Origin: Capilliphycus robustus
GTDB taxonomy: Bacteria > Cyanobacteriota > Cyanobacteriia > Cyanobacteriales > Microcoleaceae
Length of the DNA: 64,000 nt
Direction of reading: 5' to 3'
Assembly (NCBI RefSeq): GCF_034932365.1
Contig: NZ_JAYGHR010000079.1
Span: forward strand, 1-64,000
The notes under the pieces: model-generated
Seen by the model: only the letters and a program-made list of their open reading frames with translations
What the model was told of the DNA's origin: nothing
The model's database searches: none
Shown: positions 8,301 through 18,266 of the stretch, piece by piece
Position numbering within the stretch: the stretch's first letter is position 1
Layout: every line of letters starts with the position of its first letter
Made by a program: the position numbers and the translations under genes

Positions 8301-9020
8301 TTAGCTGTTTTGTTCAGGATCAATTCCTGCGGATCGTAATAACTCCTCTAACCTTGTTGCTCGTAAACGTTCCTGTTCTAATTGTTGTTCAGCTTGTTCT
8401 GCTCGTAAACGTTCCTGTTCTAACTGTTGTTCAGCTTGTTGTAACTGGTTTTGAATCTCCAAATAAGTTGAAAACAATTTTCCATCAGGATGATATAATT
8501 TAAGGTCAGTTTCCGATAATTCAAAACGAATTTGTAATCGAGGACTCACCCAATTGTTGACATCATCAATCACATCTAAACGTTCATCCGTTCGTAGCCA
8601 ACCACTCAAATCATTTTTCTGAGGATCATACAAATAATATTCTTCTACCCCATAACGATCATAAAAAACCTGCTTTTTATTCATCTCTGTTAACCTGTTA
8701 CCGGGAGAGAGAATTTCAAAAACAACTTGGGGTGCAATATTTCCTTCATTCCACTGTTGATAGGAACCTCGATCGCCTTTCGCCACTCCAAACACAACCA
8801 TAATATCAGGAGCTTGACGAATTTTATTATTACCTTGAACGGGATACCAGAGCAAATCTCCCGCCACAAATACAGCCGGATCGTGAGCAAATAGCCACTC
8901 TAAGTTATAGTAAAGAGTGAGAATCCAGCGAAACTGAATGGTATTGTCTGACATCGGTTGACCATCTCGTTCGGGATAAATAACCTCTGAAGAAGTCTGA
9001 GATTCGAGTTGAGAAACCAT
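8301..9020 (-). CDS. Uma2 family protein with C-terminal coiled coil
   Basis: This 239-residue Uma2/DUF820 protein has the core motifs GDLLWYPVQGNNKIRQAPDI (putative metal-binding Asp), QVVFEILSPGNRLTEMNKKQ and YGVEEYYLYDPQKNDLSGWL. After the nuclease-like fold (to about residue 190) comes a coiled coil made of a tandem repeat of AEQQLEQERLRA-type units, encoded by near-identical DNA at about 8370-8450. Such repeat tails are common in this Uma2 subgroup. Its function is unknown. It sits on the opposite strand between the two ABC permease genes, so it probably invaded or was rearranged into a former operon. Confidence 0.88.
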   Translation of the reverse strand: MVSQLESQTSSEVIYPERDGQPMSDNTIQFRWILTLYYNLEWLFAHDPAVFVAGDLLWYPVQGNNKIRQAPDIMVVFGVAKGDRGSYQQWNEGNIAPQVVFEILSPGNRLTEMNKKQVFYDRYGVEEYYLYDPQKNDLSGWLRTDERLDVIDDVNNWVSPRLQIRFELSETDLKLYHPDGKLFSTYLEIQNQLQQAEQQLEQERLRAEQAEQQLEQERLRATRLEELLRSAGIDPEQNS

Positions 9021-9077
9021 GATGATTCTCTCCTAATGTTCTTCTTTCTATCTTAAAGCAAATTTAAACGTTTAGAC

Positions 9078-9992
9078 ATGACTGTAATTAATCAATCTCA
9101 ATCTAATCTAACAAAACCTCGAACCCTTTGGGGTGATGCTTGGCGACGATTTAAACGGGATAAAATGGCTGTTTTTGGTTTAATAGTTTTACTTTTGATT
9201 ATTATTGCTGTTGTCTTTTTGCCGTTAATTTATACAACTCCCATTGATAAAATAGACTTTGGAAATTCTGCATCTCCGCCCAGTTGGGAACACCCTTTTG
9301 GAACCAATGATCTCGGACAAGATCAACTCGCTCGAATGTTAGCAGGTGGGCGAATTTCTTTAACCGTTGGTGTGGCGGCGATGATGGTTGCTATTTTTGT
9401 GGGAACATTAATCGGAGCAATTTCTGGATTTTATGGCGGAATAATTGATAGTTTATTGATGCGAATCACCGATTTATTTATTTCTTTACCTCAACTTCCG
9501 TTATTATTATTAGTAATTTACCTTTTTCGAGAACCGATGAAAGCCGTTGCTGGGCCAGAAGTTGGCATTTTTCTGTTAATTGTATTGGTGGTTGGTGGGT
9601 TAACTTGGATGTCTGTTGCGAGGTTAGTGAGAGCCAGTTTTCTAACAACAAAAGAAATGGATTTTGTAATGGCAGCGAAAGCGATTGGTGCAAAACCTTC
9701 TCGTTTAATTCGAGTTCATATTCTCCCGAATGTTCTCAGTCCAATTATTGTCGCTGCAACTTTAGCCGTCGGAAATGCGATTATTACCGAATCAACGCTG
9801 AGTTTTTTAGGGTTAGGATTTCCCCCCGATGTTCCCACTTGGGGACGAATGCTTTTTGATGCTCAAAACTATCTTGAAACGGCTCCTTACATGGCATTAT
9901 TTCCGGGTTTAGCGATATTTTTAACAGTTCTTTGTATTAACTATGTGGGCGATGGTTTAAGAGATGCGCTTGACCCCCAATCTAAGCGATAA
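9078..9992 (+). CDS. ABC transporter permease, DppC/OppC family
   Basis: This 304-residue membrane permease is the natural partner of the DppB-like protein upstream. It has the N-terminal DAWRRFKRDKMAVFGLIVLL signature (OppC_N), the HPFGTNDLGQDQLARMLAGG segment, helices flanking ISGFYGGIIDSLLMRITDLF, and the EAA-type ATPase-docking loop MDFVMAAKAIGAKPSRLIRV. It ends with GLRDALDPQSKR, the usual C-terminus. Together the two permeases would form the translocation pore of a peptide- or nickel-type importer. Because a divergent gene lies between them, it probably needs its own promoter in the short spacer 9021-9077. Confidence 0.88.
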   Translation: MTVINQSQSNLTKPRTLWGDAWRRFKRDKMAVFGLIVLLLIIIAVVFLPLIYTTPIDKIDFGNSASPPSWEHPFGTNDLGQDQLARMLAGGRISLTVGVAAMMVAIFVGTLIGAISGFYGGIIDSLLMRITDLFISLPQLPLLLLVIYLFREPMKAVAGPEVGIFLLIVLVVGGLTWMSVARLVRASFLTTKEMDFVMAAKAIGAKPSRLIRVHILPNVLSPIIVAATLAVGNAIITESTLSFLGLGFPPDVPTWGRMLFDAQNYLETAPYMALFPGLAIFLTVLCINYVGDGLRDALDPQSKR

Positions 9993-10002
9993 ATTATATG
10001 AT

Positions 10003-10040
10003 GTCCGACTAATCAATAATTATTCTGTAGGGGCGGGTTC
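10003..10040 (+). repeat. 38-bp element shared with the truncated toxin region
   Basis: These 38 bases match the reverse complement of 1433-1470 with a single difference. The unit ends in GTAGGGGCGGGTTC, the arm of the palindromic family seen at 1303, 34429 and 47203. It lies 10 bp after the DppC-like gene. No opposing arm follows closely, so this copy seems partial. Confidence 0.75.
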
Positions 10041-10247
10041 ATTACAGTTTACAGTTATACAGTTATCAGTTACCAGTTTTTACTGGTCACTCTCTTACAA
10101 ACTTTGCTAAGATTGCAAAGTTCCTTATCCGGTAATAACTCTAAATCAGCCGTTGTCCAGTAAACTTGATTCGGTGTTGTTTGAGTAATGGGTGAGACTC
10201 CTTGGGGGGTTTAATGCTATTTTAGATGAAATTTAGAATGGATGCTA

Positions 10248-10313
10248 AAGAAACCCGGTTTCTTGTTGGCGAGCAAAGCCGGAAATGTTTAATTTCCCTT
10301 GAGAAACCGGGTT
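10248..10313. repeat. AAACCCGGTTTC inverted repeat
   Basis: AAGAAACCCGGTTTCTTG at the left and GAGAAACCGGGTT at the right form nested inverted repeats. The same arms occur in a compact form at 21270-21304. These short palindromes are a dispersed family and may terminate transcription or form a cruciform. Confidence 0.6.
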
Positions 10314-10431
10314 GATGTGTCAGTCTTGTTACCGAAAATTCACCCTAAATGTTACCCTGAAACTGTGCAAATCGGCTGAAAAGGTTTAACATATATAAAC
10401 TACAATATTTAGAGAACTCAAAAATCACGAT

Positions 10432-11919
10432 ATGGTACTTGCACCGACTCGCCAAACAACAACAGAATTAGCGACGCTTGCTATTGATTTAATTCGTCAA
10501 GCTGGATGTGAATATGGAGATGTTCGCTTCTGCACTTATCGTAAACAAAACCTCTTTGCTCGCGATCGCTCTTTGAGTCGGATCGAAGATAATATTAGCT
10601 CAGGTTTTGGAGTACGAGTTCTACTCAAAGGCGCTTGGGGGTTCGCTGCGAGTCATCGAAAAACACCCGAAGAAGTGACGCGAATTGTCAATTTAGCGGT
10701 TGATATCGCCAAAGGAAGCCGTCTTTCTCTACAAAATCCCGTGCAGTTGGTTCCCGTTGAAGCGTACAAAGATAGCTACATTACACCGATTGAAATTGAT
10801 CCGTTTACAGTTCCCATTGCTGAGAAAGCCGAATTTTTACTGAATATCAATGAACGGTTACTCGCCTACGAAGAACAAGGCATCAAAAAAGCCATGTCTT
10901 TTCTCCAATTTACCCAAGAAGATAAACTCTTTGCTTCAACTGTAGGTTCGGTGATTGAACAAACCATTTACCGCAGTCATCCCAGTTTTAGTTGTACCGC
11001 AATTGCTAATGGAGATGCACAAAGTCGCGGTTATGAACGTCCGCCTTTGAACCGGGGTTATGAACATATTGATATCGCTGATTTAAACAATCAAATTGAT
11101 CGAGTCGCCCAAGAAGCGATAGAAAAAGTTAACGCTCCTACAGGGCCGTCTGGCATTCGTTCAACCCTGATTTTAAAGCCCTCAAACCTCTATTTAACGA
11201 TTCACGAATCCGTCGGACACCCAACGGAATTAGACCGGGTTTATGGCTATGAATCTAACTTTGCAGGCACCAGTTTTGCCACAACCGATCAACTGAATAC
11301 ACTCCAATATGCCGCCCCTTGGGTAAACTTTAAATGCGATCGCACCCAAGCAGGAGGACGCAGTACAATGGGGTATGATGATGAAGGCGTTCCGGCGCAA
11401 GATTGGTATGTGGTAAAAGACGGAATTTTAGTGGATTATTTAACAGATCGCGAAACCGCTTATCGACTCGGACGAGTCAGCAGTAATGGTTGTGCTTATG
11501 CCGATAGTTGGTCAAGTGTACCGATGGTTCGTATTCCCAATTTAGGCTTAGAACCAGGGCGAGAAAATGACAGTCATACTGCTACTTTAGCAGAGATGAT
11601 TGCTGATACCGAAGATGGGATTTTAATTGATGGAATTGGCAGTTTTTCTATCGATCAACAACGGCGTAATTTCCAATTCGGAGGCGATGCGTTTTGGCAG
11701 GTGAAAAACGGTAAAGTTGTGGGAATGTTAAAAGATGTCACCTATCACGCCATGACCACAGAATTTTGGAATAAAATTGATGCAATTGGCCCTGAATCTG
11801 AACGGGAACAATTGGGAACAAGTTACTGTGGAAAAGGTGAACCGATGCAACTCGCCCAAATGACTCATGCTTGTGTTCCGGTACGAGTGCGAGATATCCA
11901 TATTGGCGGCGCATCTTAA
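10432..11919 (+). CDS. TldD/PmbA family metalloprotease (TldD type)
   Basis: This 495-residue protein belongs to the TldD/TldE (PmbA) family, whose paired subunits form a zinc peptidase that degrades or matures unfolded peptides; in E. coli it processes microcin B17 and CcdA. The metal-binding HExxxH is at residues 258-263 (HESVGHPTELDR), the hallmark of the active TldD subunit. Other family segments are SLSRIEDNISSGFGVRVLLK, GYDDEGVPAQDWYVVKDGIL and SFSIDQQRRNFQFGGDAFWQ. No TldE partner gene follows here, although other cyanobacteria often carry it next door. The next gene, hpsA, is 0.5 kb away and probably has its own promoter. Confidence 0.9.
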   Translation: MVLAPTRQTTTELATLAIDLIRQAGCEYGDVRFCTYRKQNLFARDRSLSRIEDNISSGFGVRVLLKGAWGFAASHRKTPEEVTRIVNLAVDIAKGSRLSLQNPVQLVPVEAYKDSYITPIEIDPFTVPIAEKAEFLLNINERLLAYEEQGIKKAMSFLQFTQEDKLFASTVGSVIEQTIYRSHPSFSCTAIANGDAQSRGYERPPLNRGYEHIDIADLNNQIDRVAQEAIEKVNAPTGPSGIRSTLILKPSNLYLTIHESVGHPTELDRVYGYESNFAGTSFATTDQLNTLQYAAPWVNFKCDRTQAGGRSTMGYDDEGVPAQDWYVVKDGILVDYLTDRETAYRLGRVSSNGCAYADSWSSVPMVRIPNLGLEPGRENDSHTATLAEMIADTEDGILIDGIGSFSIDQQRRNFQFGGDAFWQVKNGKVVGMLKDVTYHAMTTEFWNKIDAIGPESEREQLGTSYCGKGEPMQLAQMTHACVPVRVRDIHIGGAS

Positions 11920-12441
11920 ACTAATACCCATTTCAGATTTTGTGGCGAAGCATCTTGATCGTAATGGCTTCGCCACCCAAACAGGTAACTGAAACAGCCA
12001 AGAGCGATCGCACGGGTTGACACCCCTCGATAAATTTGAAAAGTGGCGATCGCTTTTGAGCTGAAGTTGGGAAGAATAACATTAAACTCTGTAGTTGTAG
12101 GAAATGGAAAGGAGGTGTGATATATCGCACAGAGTTTGTGTGATGGAAGGAATGCTAATATCAAACAGATTTGCTATCTATTAAAAGGTGTATCGGACTG
12201 GATTTTTCTAGTCGATTCTGTCCCCGGAGCCGTAGCTTGATTTAACCTTCCCTCTAGGGAAACGCTAACGGTGGGATGTTAGAACGGATAATAACCAACC
12301 TCTATTTTAAATCAAACGCTTGAGCTTGAAATAAGCCAACAGTGCCTTATCCCCTGAAACTAACTATTAATACTAGGGTTGTGGCGTTGTCCTCACCCGA
12401 CTACCAACAAACCAAACGTGACTGAAAGTCAGGACAAGTCT
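11920..12441. other. Intergenic region between tldD and hpsA
   Basis: No gene is supported. There are HIP1-like GCGATCGC sites near 12004 and 12046, and a GGAGGTGTGA motif at about 12111-12120 that resembles a ribosome binding site but is followed by no reading frame longer than a few codons. The remainder probably contains the hps promoter and leader. Hps genes of Nostoc are driven by alternative sigma factors; I cannot assign a promoter here. Confidence 0.45.
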
Positions 12442-15400
12442 ATGTCTAAGCATAATAAGTCAAAAATGTCAATACAATCTCGGTTACAGACTGTGTATCA
12501 GTCTATTGAGAGAATCATTCAAAGGCTGATGCGATCGCTGTTGAGAACTTGGATGGCGATGAACCAAGGCGATCGCAAGGGTCGGGCGGGGTTTGTCTTG
12601 CCTACAGTAACGATGGTGTTGTTGGTGGTGGTATTGTTAACAATAGCGATTACCCTGCGATCGTTTGACCGAGCGAAAACGGCTCAATACCGTCGAGTAG
12701 AGCAGGCTGTATTGCAAGCGGCGACACCAGCCCTAGATAGAGCCAGAGCGAAGTTAGAAGACTTACTTGGGGGCGGAAATGAAAGCCGAAAAACAGGTCA
12801 ATCTAGTCGGGGTATTCCTACAGAATCTTCATTGTATGATGCCTTGAGTGATCCTGCCTTATACACTTTTCGAGATGAGGAACGTTTACAGGTTAGTTTT
12901 ACTTCAGGAGGTAGTTTAACGGTTTGTACACAAAATAACCTTGATAATTGCAATCAGATGGAAACGGCTTGGCGTTTCCCGGTTGATACAGACAACGATA
13001 CTCAGTATGACAGTTTAACCTATTATGGGATCTTCTTCCGAACCCCAGCACAGGGAGCTAACAATCAGGAATCAAGAGCGAGAGTGCCTTTAGATGCCCG
13101 AACACTCCCTGTAGATACAGGAACTCTCTCGAATGCTTGTGTTGCTGCGGGTGGTACCTCTGCATCGCTCGTGGGTGATACAGGTTGGCTAAAAACAACA
13201 AGTGGCTTACTGAAGAAAAGCTTTTTTATCTATACTGTAACAGTACCAATAACTCAAGATGATCCTCGTCCCGATATACCAGGTATTCCACCAGATAATT
13301 ACGATAATTTTAAAGGGACTCCAGGATTCTCTGCATTAGAACTCCAACAAGATTATGGCAGAGAACCGATTGTTAACAACGCGGTAATTTACGAAGATGA
13401 CCTCGATATTTCACCGGGTCCTACATTTAACTTGAATGGTCGTATTGTTACCAATAGTAACTTAATTATTTCACCTCGTAGCACAAACCAAGGGATTAAA
13501 CTTCATTTAGTTAGCTCTCCGGCTTCCTGTTTTTATAAAGCCGATAATAGTAAAATTCAAGTTGCAGGTAACGTAGTTGTTGGTACAGTTGATAAGGATA
13601 ATATTTCTAGACCCGTTGAAGTTCATCTTTTCGATCCAGGTTTAACAGCAGGAAATGATCTTCCAGGTGGAAAGAAACTAACACTAACAAGCGGCAATGA
13701 CTCAGTAGGTTCAGACAAAGCAAGGGATGTGTTGTACAACTCCCTAGCCTACGTCAACCGCATTGAAGCCTTAAAACTAGCTAATGGCACTCCGCTAGCG
13801 GCTAACCCTTCTTACTATCAAGAAGTCACTCGCAAAGTTCCTTTCAAAGAAATATCCGAAGCGAATACAAACACTGCAACTGCAACAGTACAAACCCTTA
13901 AAGGAGAGTTAGCCCCGAATTTTCCTGCAATGCTCCCTGTGGACACCAATGGGTTGAGTGCAAATACAACCTTGGGCTTGGAAATTAATAACCTGCCCGC
14001 TACAAAACCGGATGATGCCGATCCGAGTTTTGAAGAGAGTGGAGAAAAACAGATTGGCGATCGCATTTTAGTGGGAAATAACCTACCCTTGCGATATTTC
14101 TTTAAACCTGATGCTACTGGAGAATGGCGCGGCAGAGGCTACGAAATGGATATCACGGGAGGAAAATGGGCAGGAAACGTGGATGGGCGTTATCGCCAAA
14201 CTCAGGTTGCAGAGATCCCGAACACTGGGCAGACAGCCCGCAATGGCGACTGGGAAAAAGACGCTGTTCGAGATCCCGTTGAACCCTCGGAAGCCGTAGG
14301 GGGTTTGTTAGTCGTGACAGGGGCGGGAGTGTACAACCGAGGTAAATCGTTCTTGCCTCCTCCTATTCCGGCGACGATGAACGTCGATGAAGTAGTGAGT
14401 GGAGTTTACAAACCTGTTGCTAGTGGGGGGGATACTTTTACCGTAGTCTGGCCGGATACAATGCCCATGTCACCTGCTTATAAGCAAAATGGTACTGTAA
14501 TTCCGGGGTCTAAAATCTATAAGAACGATGACTTGTATCAAACAGATGGTTTGACTCCAGTAGCCGCAGCTACTTTTCAAAGTAAAGTCGAAACCAATCT
14601 GAGCGCTCGTTGGATAAGTACACCAGCTTGGAGTCCATTAGCCGCAAGCGACACAAACCCTAAAGGGGATCTGCGGATGCGAACGACAATTGTATATCAC
14701 TACGCATCAGCAGAAGAAAACATTAACGATACAAAGCTGTATGTTGATAAACCTGATGAACCCATTTTAGAGAGGGATGATCTCGAACCCATTGCTTGTG
14801 TCAGCAGTTACTACGACCCCTCAACCAGTTTCACTGCTAAAAATGAAGAAGGTTTAAAGTGGAATGCCTCAACTATAAATACAGGGCGCTCTAATAACGG
14901 GATAGTTTACCCCGTACCCACAAGCTTTAGTAACGCTGACCTGACACAACAGGCTAAACTGATTTATCCCGATGGAAGGCTAGTCAATGAGCCACTCTAC
15001 CGAGCTTCTCAGAACCCCAAAAACTTCACTACTGGGCTGACCCTCGAAGAACACGCAGCCGTTTATTCTGCTCAATGTTCATTAGATATTTTAGCGGGTG
15101 CAACTCCAGTGAATTCATCAACGAATAATGTTGGTGATCCTCTGACGCGCACAACTCAACTTTACACGACTCTCCCCGATGGTGCGATTCGAGAAGCCAC
15201 TTTCTTAGATGCAAGACAAGTCAAGGCGCTTGATGCGAATAATACAACAACACCCGTTGTTGATGAAACGTTTAGCCTGCGAGTCAATCGAGACGGTACT
15301 GTGGCAGCTAATGCAAGCTTACCAGAAACATACAGACAACCGTTAGAAGATCGTTATCCTCTGGAAGTGCGGGTAACTCAGCTTGATCTCAATACTCTGA

Positions 15401-17526
15401 GAAATACAACCGTCACTCAAAGTCTTCCTGTTGAAACAGGGCCGATTGTTGGCGGTACAGAATACTATTTACCATTGAGTGGTATTATCTACGCGACTCG
15501 TGATGATGCCTTACCCGATTTTAGTGATACGACTGTTGACAAAAGTGCAGCAGATTTCAAAATCGATCCGAGTCGTCGTCCAAACGGTATCATGCTGATT
15601 AACGGCGAACGACTCGCTCGTAATGATGCAAACCCCGATGATGGTCAAAATGATGACAGTTCTAGTCGAGAAGATTTCGTCTATGAAAAAGGTTTAATTC
15701 TAGCCAGTAACGTCCCTGTTTACGTCTGGGGTGATTTTAACCTCCATACTAAGGAAGAATTTACCGAGAAATTAACAGACTGGAAGGATTTTTACACCCG
15801 CAAAACTCTTGATAAAAACTTTGCTTGTCGGAAAAATGATCCCAGATTACCAGACTGTAAAGAAGGAGATAACTGGCGACCTGCAACGGTTATTTCTGAT
15901 GCTGTCACATTGCTCACTCGAAATGATGGCAGCTTGAAAGAAGGTTTTCGCCCAGGTTTCCGTAACGAAGGAGATTTTGACCTGAGAAATAATGCAGGTA
16001 ATGTCGTTATTGGTGGGGGTTATAACTTCGATGGAGATAATGATCTCGGAGATCGAGTTATCGAAAGTGATGTTGGTCTTGACTTGAATGAGAACGGCAC
16101 TATTGATAATAGTAGTTTACCAATTTTAGAAAACCAAATCACCGCTAAGATGGCTAGACTGTTAGCAGGTTTCAACCCTTATAACGATTATGTTGTTAAT
16201 GGTTTGAGTAGTGGTGCAGAGTTTGATACAAATCAAGACGGTACTATTAATACAGCAGCCTCTGAACCCAATGAGTTGTACACAGATGAAGATTACCGGG
16301 TGACTAATAAAAATCCGGCTAATAGTTCCTACTTCAACAACTTTGTTACCCCAATTCAACGTCGCCGAACCACTTTCTCTGAATATGTAATGGAAATGTG
16401 TCTCAAGCTTCCTGTTTCAGCTTGTCAGCCTGATGATTGGGTTGTGGTTGATAAAGATGGTGGAGCTACGGAGACTGCATCAAAGGCTTTCAGTGATGGT
16501 GATAATTTTAATACGATTGACGGCTCTGGTACAACTTCTCGTCCACCTGCTCCAGATTATCAACGTTTTCCTCGTCGCGTTGCTTTTGAGCGCAATGGTA
16601 ATAATCTTAAGCCAGACAGTAGTAACTTGCCAATTCCATTAGGAATCGATCCAAGTAGCAACATAGCTACCTATACAGCAACTACAGTTCCTCCGAATAG
16701 CACGAACGAAACTCTATGGTTCCAAACTCGCAACGGAACTGCCAAAAACTGGGGATCTGAGTTTCCGTTGTGGTATTACGATCCTGCTACTCCAGATACA
16801 TCTCGCACTTTTGGTTCTAGTAGTGGTACACTTCAACCACTTTTAGTTCCTGTGTTACAGATTCATGCAGGCCAAGTCAATAACGTAAACACTGATATTG
16901 CTGCTTTTCCCTCGCCTACAGGCTCCAACGATAAGATTGATACGACATCTTGGTGGTTACAAGGACCATCGAGTCAAGGTGGAACATTCAACCTGATTGT
17001 TGGAACAGGCGATACTCCCGCACGACCCGGAGAATTTAACGGGGGTCTGCAAAACTTACCTCGTTTCTTAGAGAACTTTATTTCAGAAAAACAGCAGAAA
17101 AGCACGATAATTTTCGGTTCGTTCCTTCAAACAGGACGGAGTAAATATGCAACGGCTCCCTATCAGTCCATGAAGAGTGATGCAGCTACTCAACATCCCG
17201 GAATATTTGGTAACGAAGACAGTAGTAATAAAGGGCGCGTTTACCGAATTGGGAACTCAGATGGACGTACTCCGTTCTTCTTACCTCCTGACCGAAATTG
17301 GGGTTTTGATGTGGGTCTGCTCTCCCAAACGCCTGACCGCTACGCCAGCAAGTTTGCTCAACCGAGCGCTGAAGCTGATGACTACTTCCGTCAAGTCAGC
17401 CGAGATGATCCCTGGGTACAAGCTCTATTATGCTCAAAAGTTGCTGATGGTGGTGCTAATGCTCTAGCTCGTGATGGTAATCGAGTGAGATTAACCGGAA
17501 CAGATTGCACGAACTACGGTGGCTAA
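12442..17526 (+). CDS. hpsA: Hormogonium polysaccharide biosynthesis protein HpsA
   Basis: This very large protein (1694 residues from the chosen start) matches HpsA, needed in Nostoc punctiforme for polysaccharide accumulation and gliding. Its N-terminus (SRLQTVYQSIERIIQRLMRS, then GFVLPTVTMVLLVVVLLTIA) is pilin-like: a short basic leader, a G-F junction and one hydrophobic helix. Thr instead of the usual Glu stands at +5. RSFDRAKTAQYRRVEQAVLQ, just after the helix, is also conserved in HpsA proteins. The rest is a long extracellular, Asp/Asn/Thr-rich region. The ATG at 12442 has AGGA just upstream; an in-frame ATG 63 bases earlier is less likely. It is first in a plus-strand operon with four pseudopilins. 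Confidence 0.92.
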   Translation: MSKHNKSKMSIQSRLQTVYQSIERIIQRLMRSLLRTWMAMNQGDRKGRAGFVLPTVTMVLLVVVLLTIAITLRSFDRAKTAQYRRVEQAVLQAATPALDRARAKLEDLLGGGNESRKTGQSSRGIPTESSLYDALSDPALYTFRDEERLQVSFTSGGSLTVCTQNNLDNCNQMETAWRFPVDTDNDTQYDSLTYYGIFFRTPAQGANNQESRARVPLDARTLPVDTGTLSNACVAAGGTSASLVGDTGWLKTTSGLLKKSFFIYTVTVPITQDDPRPDIPGIPPDNYDNFKGTPGFSALELQQDYGREPIVNNAVIYEDDLDISPGPTFNLNGRIVTNSNLIISPRSTNQGIKLHLVSSPASCFYKADNSKIQVAGNVVVGTVDKDNISRPVEVHLFDPGLTAGNDLPGGKKLTLTSGNDSVGSDKARDVLYNSLAYVNRIEALKLANGTPLAANPSYYQEVTRKVPFKEISEANTNTATATVQTLKGELAPNFPAMLPVDTNGLSANTTLGLEINNLPATKPDDADPSFEESGEKQIGDRILVGNNLPLRYFFKPDATGEWRGRGYEMDITGGKWAGNVDGRYRQTQVAEIPNTGQTARNGDWEKDAVRDPVEPSEAVGGLLVVTGAGVYNRGKSFLPPPIPATMNVDEVVSGVYKPVASGGDTFTVVWPDTMPMSPAYKQNGTVIPGSKIYKNDDLYQTDGLTPVAAATFQSKVETNLSARWISTPAWSPLAASDTNPKGDLRMRTTIVYHYASAEENINDTKLYVDKPDEPILERDDLEPIACVSSYYDPSTSFTAKNEEGLKWNASTINTGRSNNGIVYPVPTSFSNADLTQQAKLIYPDGRLVNEPLYRASQNPKNFTTGLTLEEHAAVYSAQCSLDILAGATPVNSSTNNVGDPLTRTTQLYTTLPDGAIREATFLDARQVKALDANNTTTPVVDETFSLRVNRDGTVAANASLPETYRQPLEDRYPLEVRVTQLDLNTLRNTTVTQSLPVETGPIVGGTEYYLPLSGIIYATRDDALPDFSDTTVDKSAADFKIDPSRRPNGIMLINGERLARNDANPDDGQNDDSSSREDFVYEKGLILASNVPVYVWGDFNLHTKEEFTEKLTDWKDFYTRKTLDKNFACRKNDPRLPDCKEGDNWRPATVISDAVTLLTRNDGSLKEGFRPGFRNEGDFDLRNNAGNVVIGGGYNFDGDNDLGDRVIESDVGLDLNENGTIDNSSLPILENQITAKMARLLAGFNPYNDYVVNGLSSGAEFDTNQDGTINTAASEPNELYTDEDYRVTNKNPANSSYFNNFVTPIQRRRTTFSEYVMEMCLKLPVSACQPDDWVVVDKDGGATETASKAFSDGDNFNTIDGSGTTSRPPAPDYQRFPRRVAFERNGNNLKPDSSNLPIPLGIDPSSNIATYTATTVPPNSTNETLWFQTRNGTAKNWGSEFPLWYYDPATPDTSRTFGSSSGTLQPLLVPVLQIHAGQVNNVNTDIAAFPSPTGSNDKIDTTSWWLQGPSSQGGTFNLIVGTGDTPARPGEFNGGLQNLPRFLENFISEKQQKSTIIFGSFLQTGRSKYATAPYQSMKSDAATQHPGIFGNEDSSNKGRVYRIGNSDGRTPFFLPPDRNWGFDVGLLSQTPDRYASKFAQPSAEADDYFRQVSRDDPWVQALLCSKVADGGANALARDGNRVRLTGTDCTNYGG

Positions 17527-17552
17527 CAAAATACAAAAAGGAGGAAAAAAAG

Positions 17553-18212
17553 ATGATTTTACTCAAGCCCAAACCTCAAAAATCTAGCGAGTCTGGCTAC
17601 AGCTTAATCGAAAGTTTGATCGCTATCATTATAGTTTCTATCTTGATGGTGTCTGTAGCGCCAATGATTGCTTTATCTGTTGGAACTCGCGCTCAAGCCA
17701 AACGGTTAGAATTGGCGTCTCAAGCTGGGAAAGCTTATGTTGATTTTCTCAGAGCGAATTCAGGTAATGTAACCGAGATTGTAAATAATGCCCCTGGTAA
17801 TACCACAAATACAGCCCCAACTCAAGGTGATTTTGTTGCTGACAAAGAAGGTTATGTGAACAACACCAATAAGCTGTATTGTGTCAACTTCGATGAAAAT
17901 GCGGGTTGTCAGTCCAATAGTTTAGTCGATATGCTTGTTCAGCCTGTGCAGTTGCATAGTGTAGATCCAAAGACTGGATACAATCTATTAGTTCGAGTCT
18001 ATCGGGCTGATGCTTTTTCTAGTGGTCAAACCTTAAAAAAAGACGGTCAAAACTCAGCGATTACAAACGCAATTGGCGATCGCACCGCTCCAATGGTTCA
18101 GTTTTCAACTTCGATTAGTTCTGTAAATTCGTCGGGGGGTGACAAGTATAAGGACACAAATTGCAGAATCAATAATAAATTAGGAATTTCCGATCTCATC
18201 AATTGTCCTTAA
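17553..18212 (+). CDS. hpsB: Hormogonium polysaccharide secretion pseudopilin HpsB
   Basis: This 219-residue pseudopilin has the classic prepilin signal: a basic leader (MILLKPKPQKSSESG), then the cleavage site G-Y and Glu at +5 (GYSLIESLIAIIIVSILMVS) followed by a hydrophobic helix. The rest is an exported globular domain with cysteines (YCVNFDENAGCQS and a C-terminal pair) that could form disulfides. The start at 17553 is fixed by AGGAGG 7-12 bases upstream; an in-frame ATG at 17505 lies inside hpsA. In Nostoc, HpsB acts with HpsC and HpsD in a type II-like pseudopilus that helps slime secretion. It follows hpsA by 26 bp, clearly in one operon. Confidence 0.9.
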   Translation: MILLKPKPQKSSESGYSLIESLIAIIIVSILMVSVAPMIALSVGTRAQAKRLELASQAGKAYVDFLRANSGNVTEIVNNAPGNTTNTAPTQGDFVADKEGYVNNTNKLYCVNFDENAGCQSNSLVDMLVQPVQLHSVDPKTGYNLLVRVYRADAFSSGQTLKKDGQNSAITNAIGDRTAPMVQFSTSISSVNSSGGDKYKDTNCRINNKLGISDLINCP

Positions 18213-18266
18213 GGTGAAAGATAGAACTCCATCAGTTTAAACCATTCAGTATCAGGGCAGAAGACC

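Larger units (their letters stand above)
9993..10431. other. Repeat-rich intergenic region before tldD
   Basis: No gene is seen. The stretch holds, in order, the 38-bp element shared with 1433-1470 (10003-10040), a run of CAGTT/CAGTTA short repeats (10046-10080), a 22-bp segment at 10082-10103 that recurs exactly at 36962-36983, and an AAACCCGGTTTC hairpin pair (10248-10313). Promoter elements for the following gene probably lie within the last 80 bases. Confidence 0.6.

Noticed and set aside
12103..12165. GGAGGTGTGA motif suggesting a small gene
   Set aside because: The frame after it stops within nine codons, so it is not a gene start.
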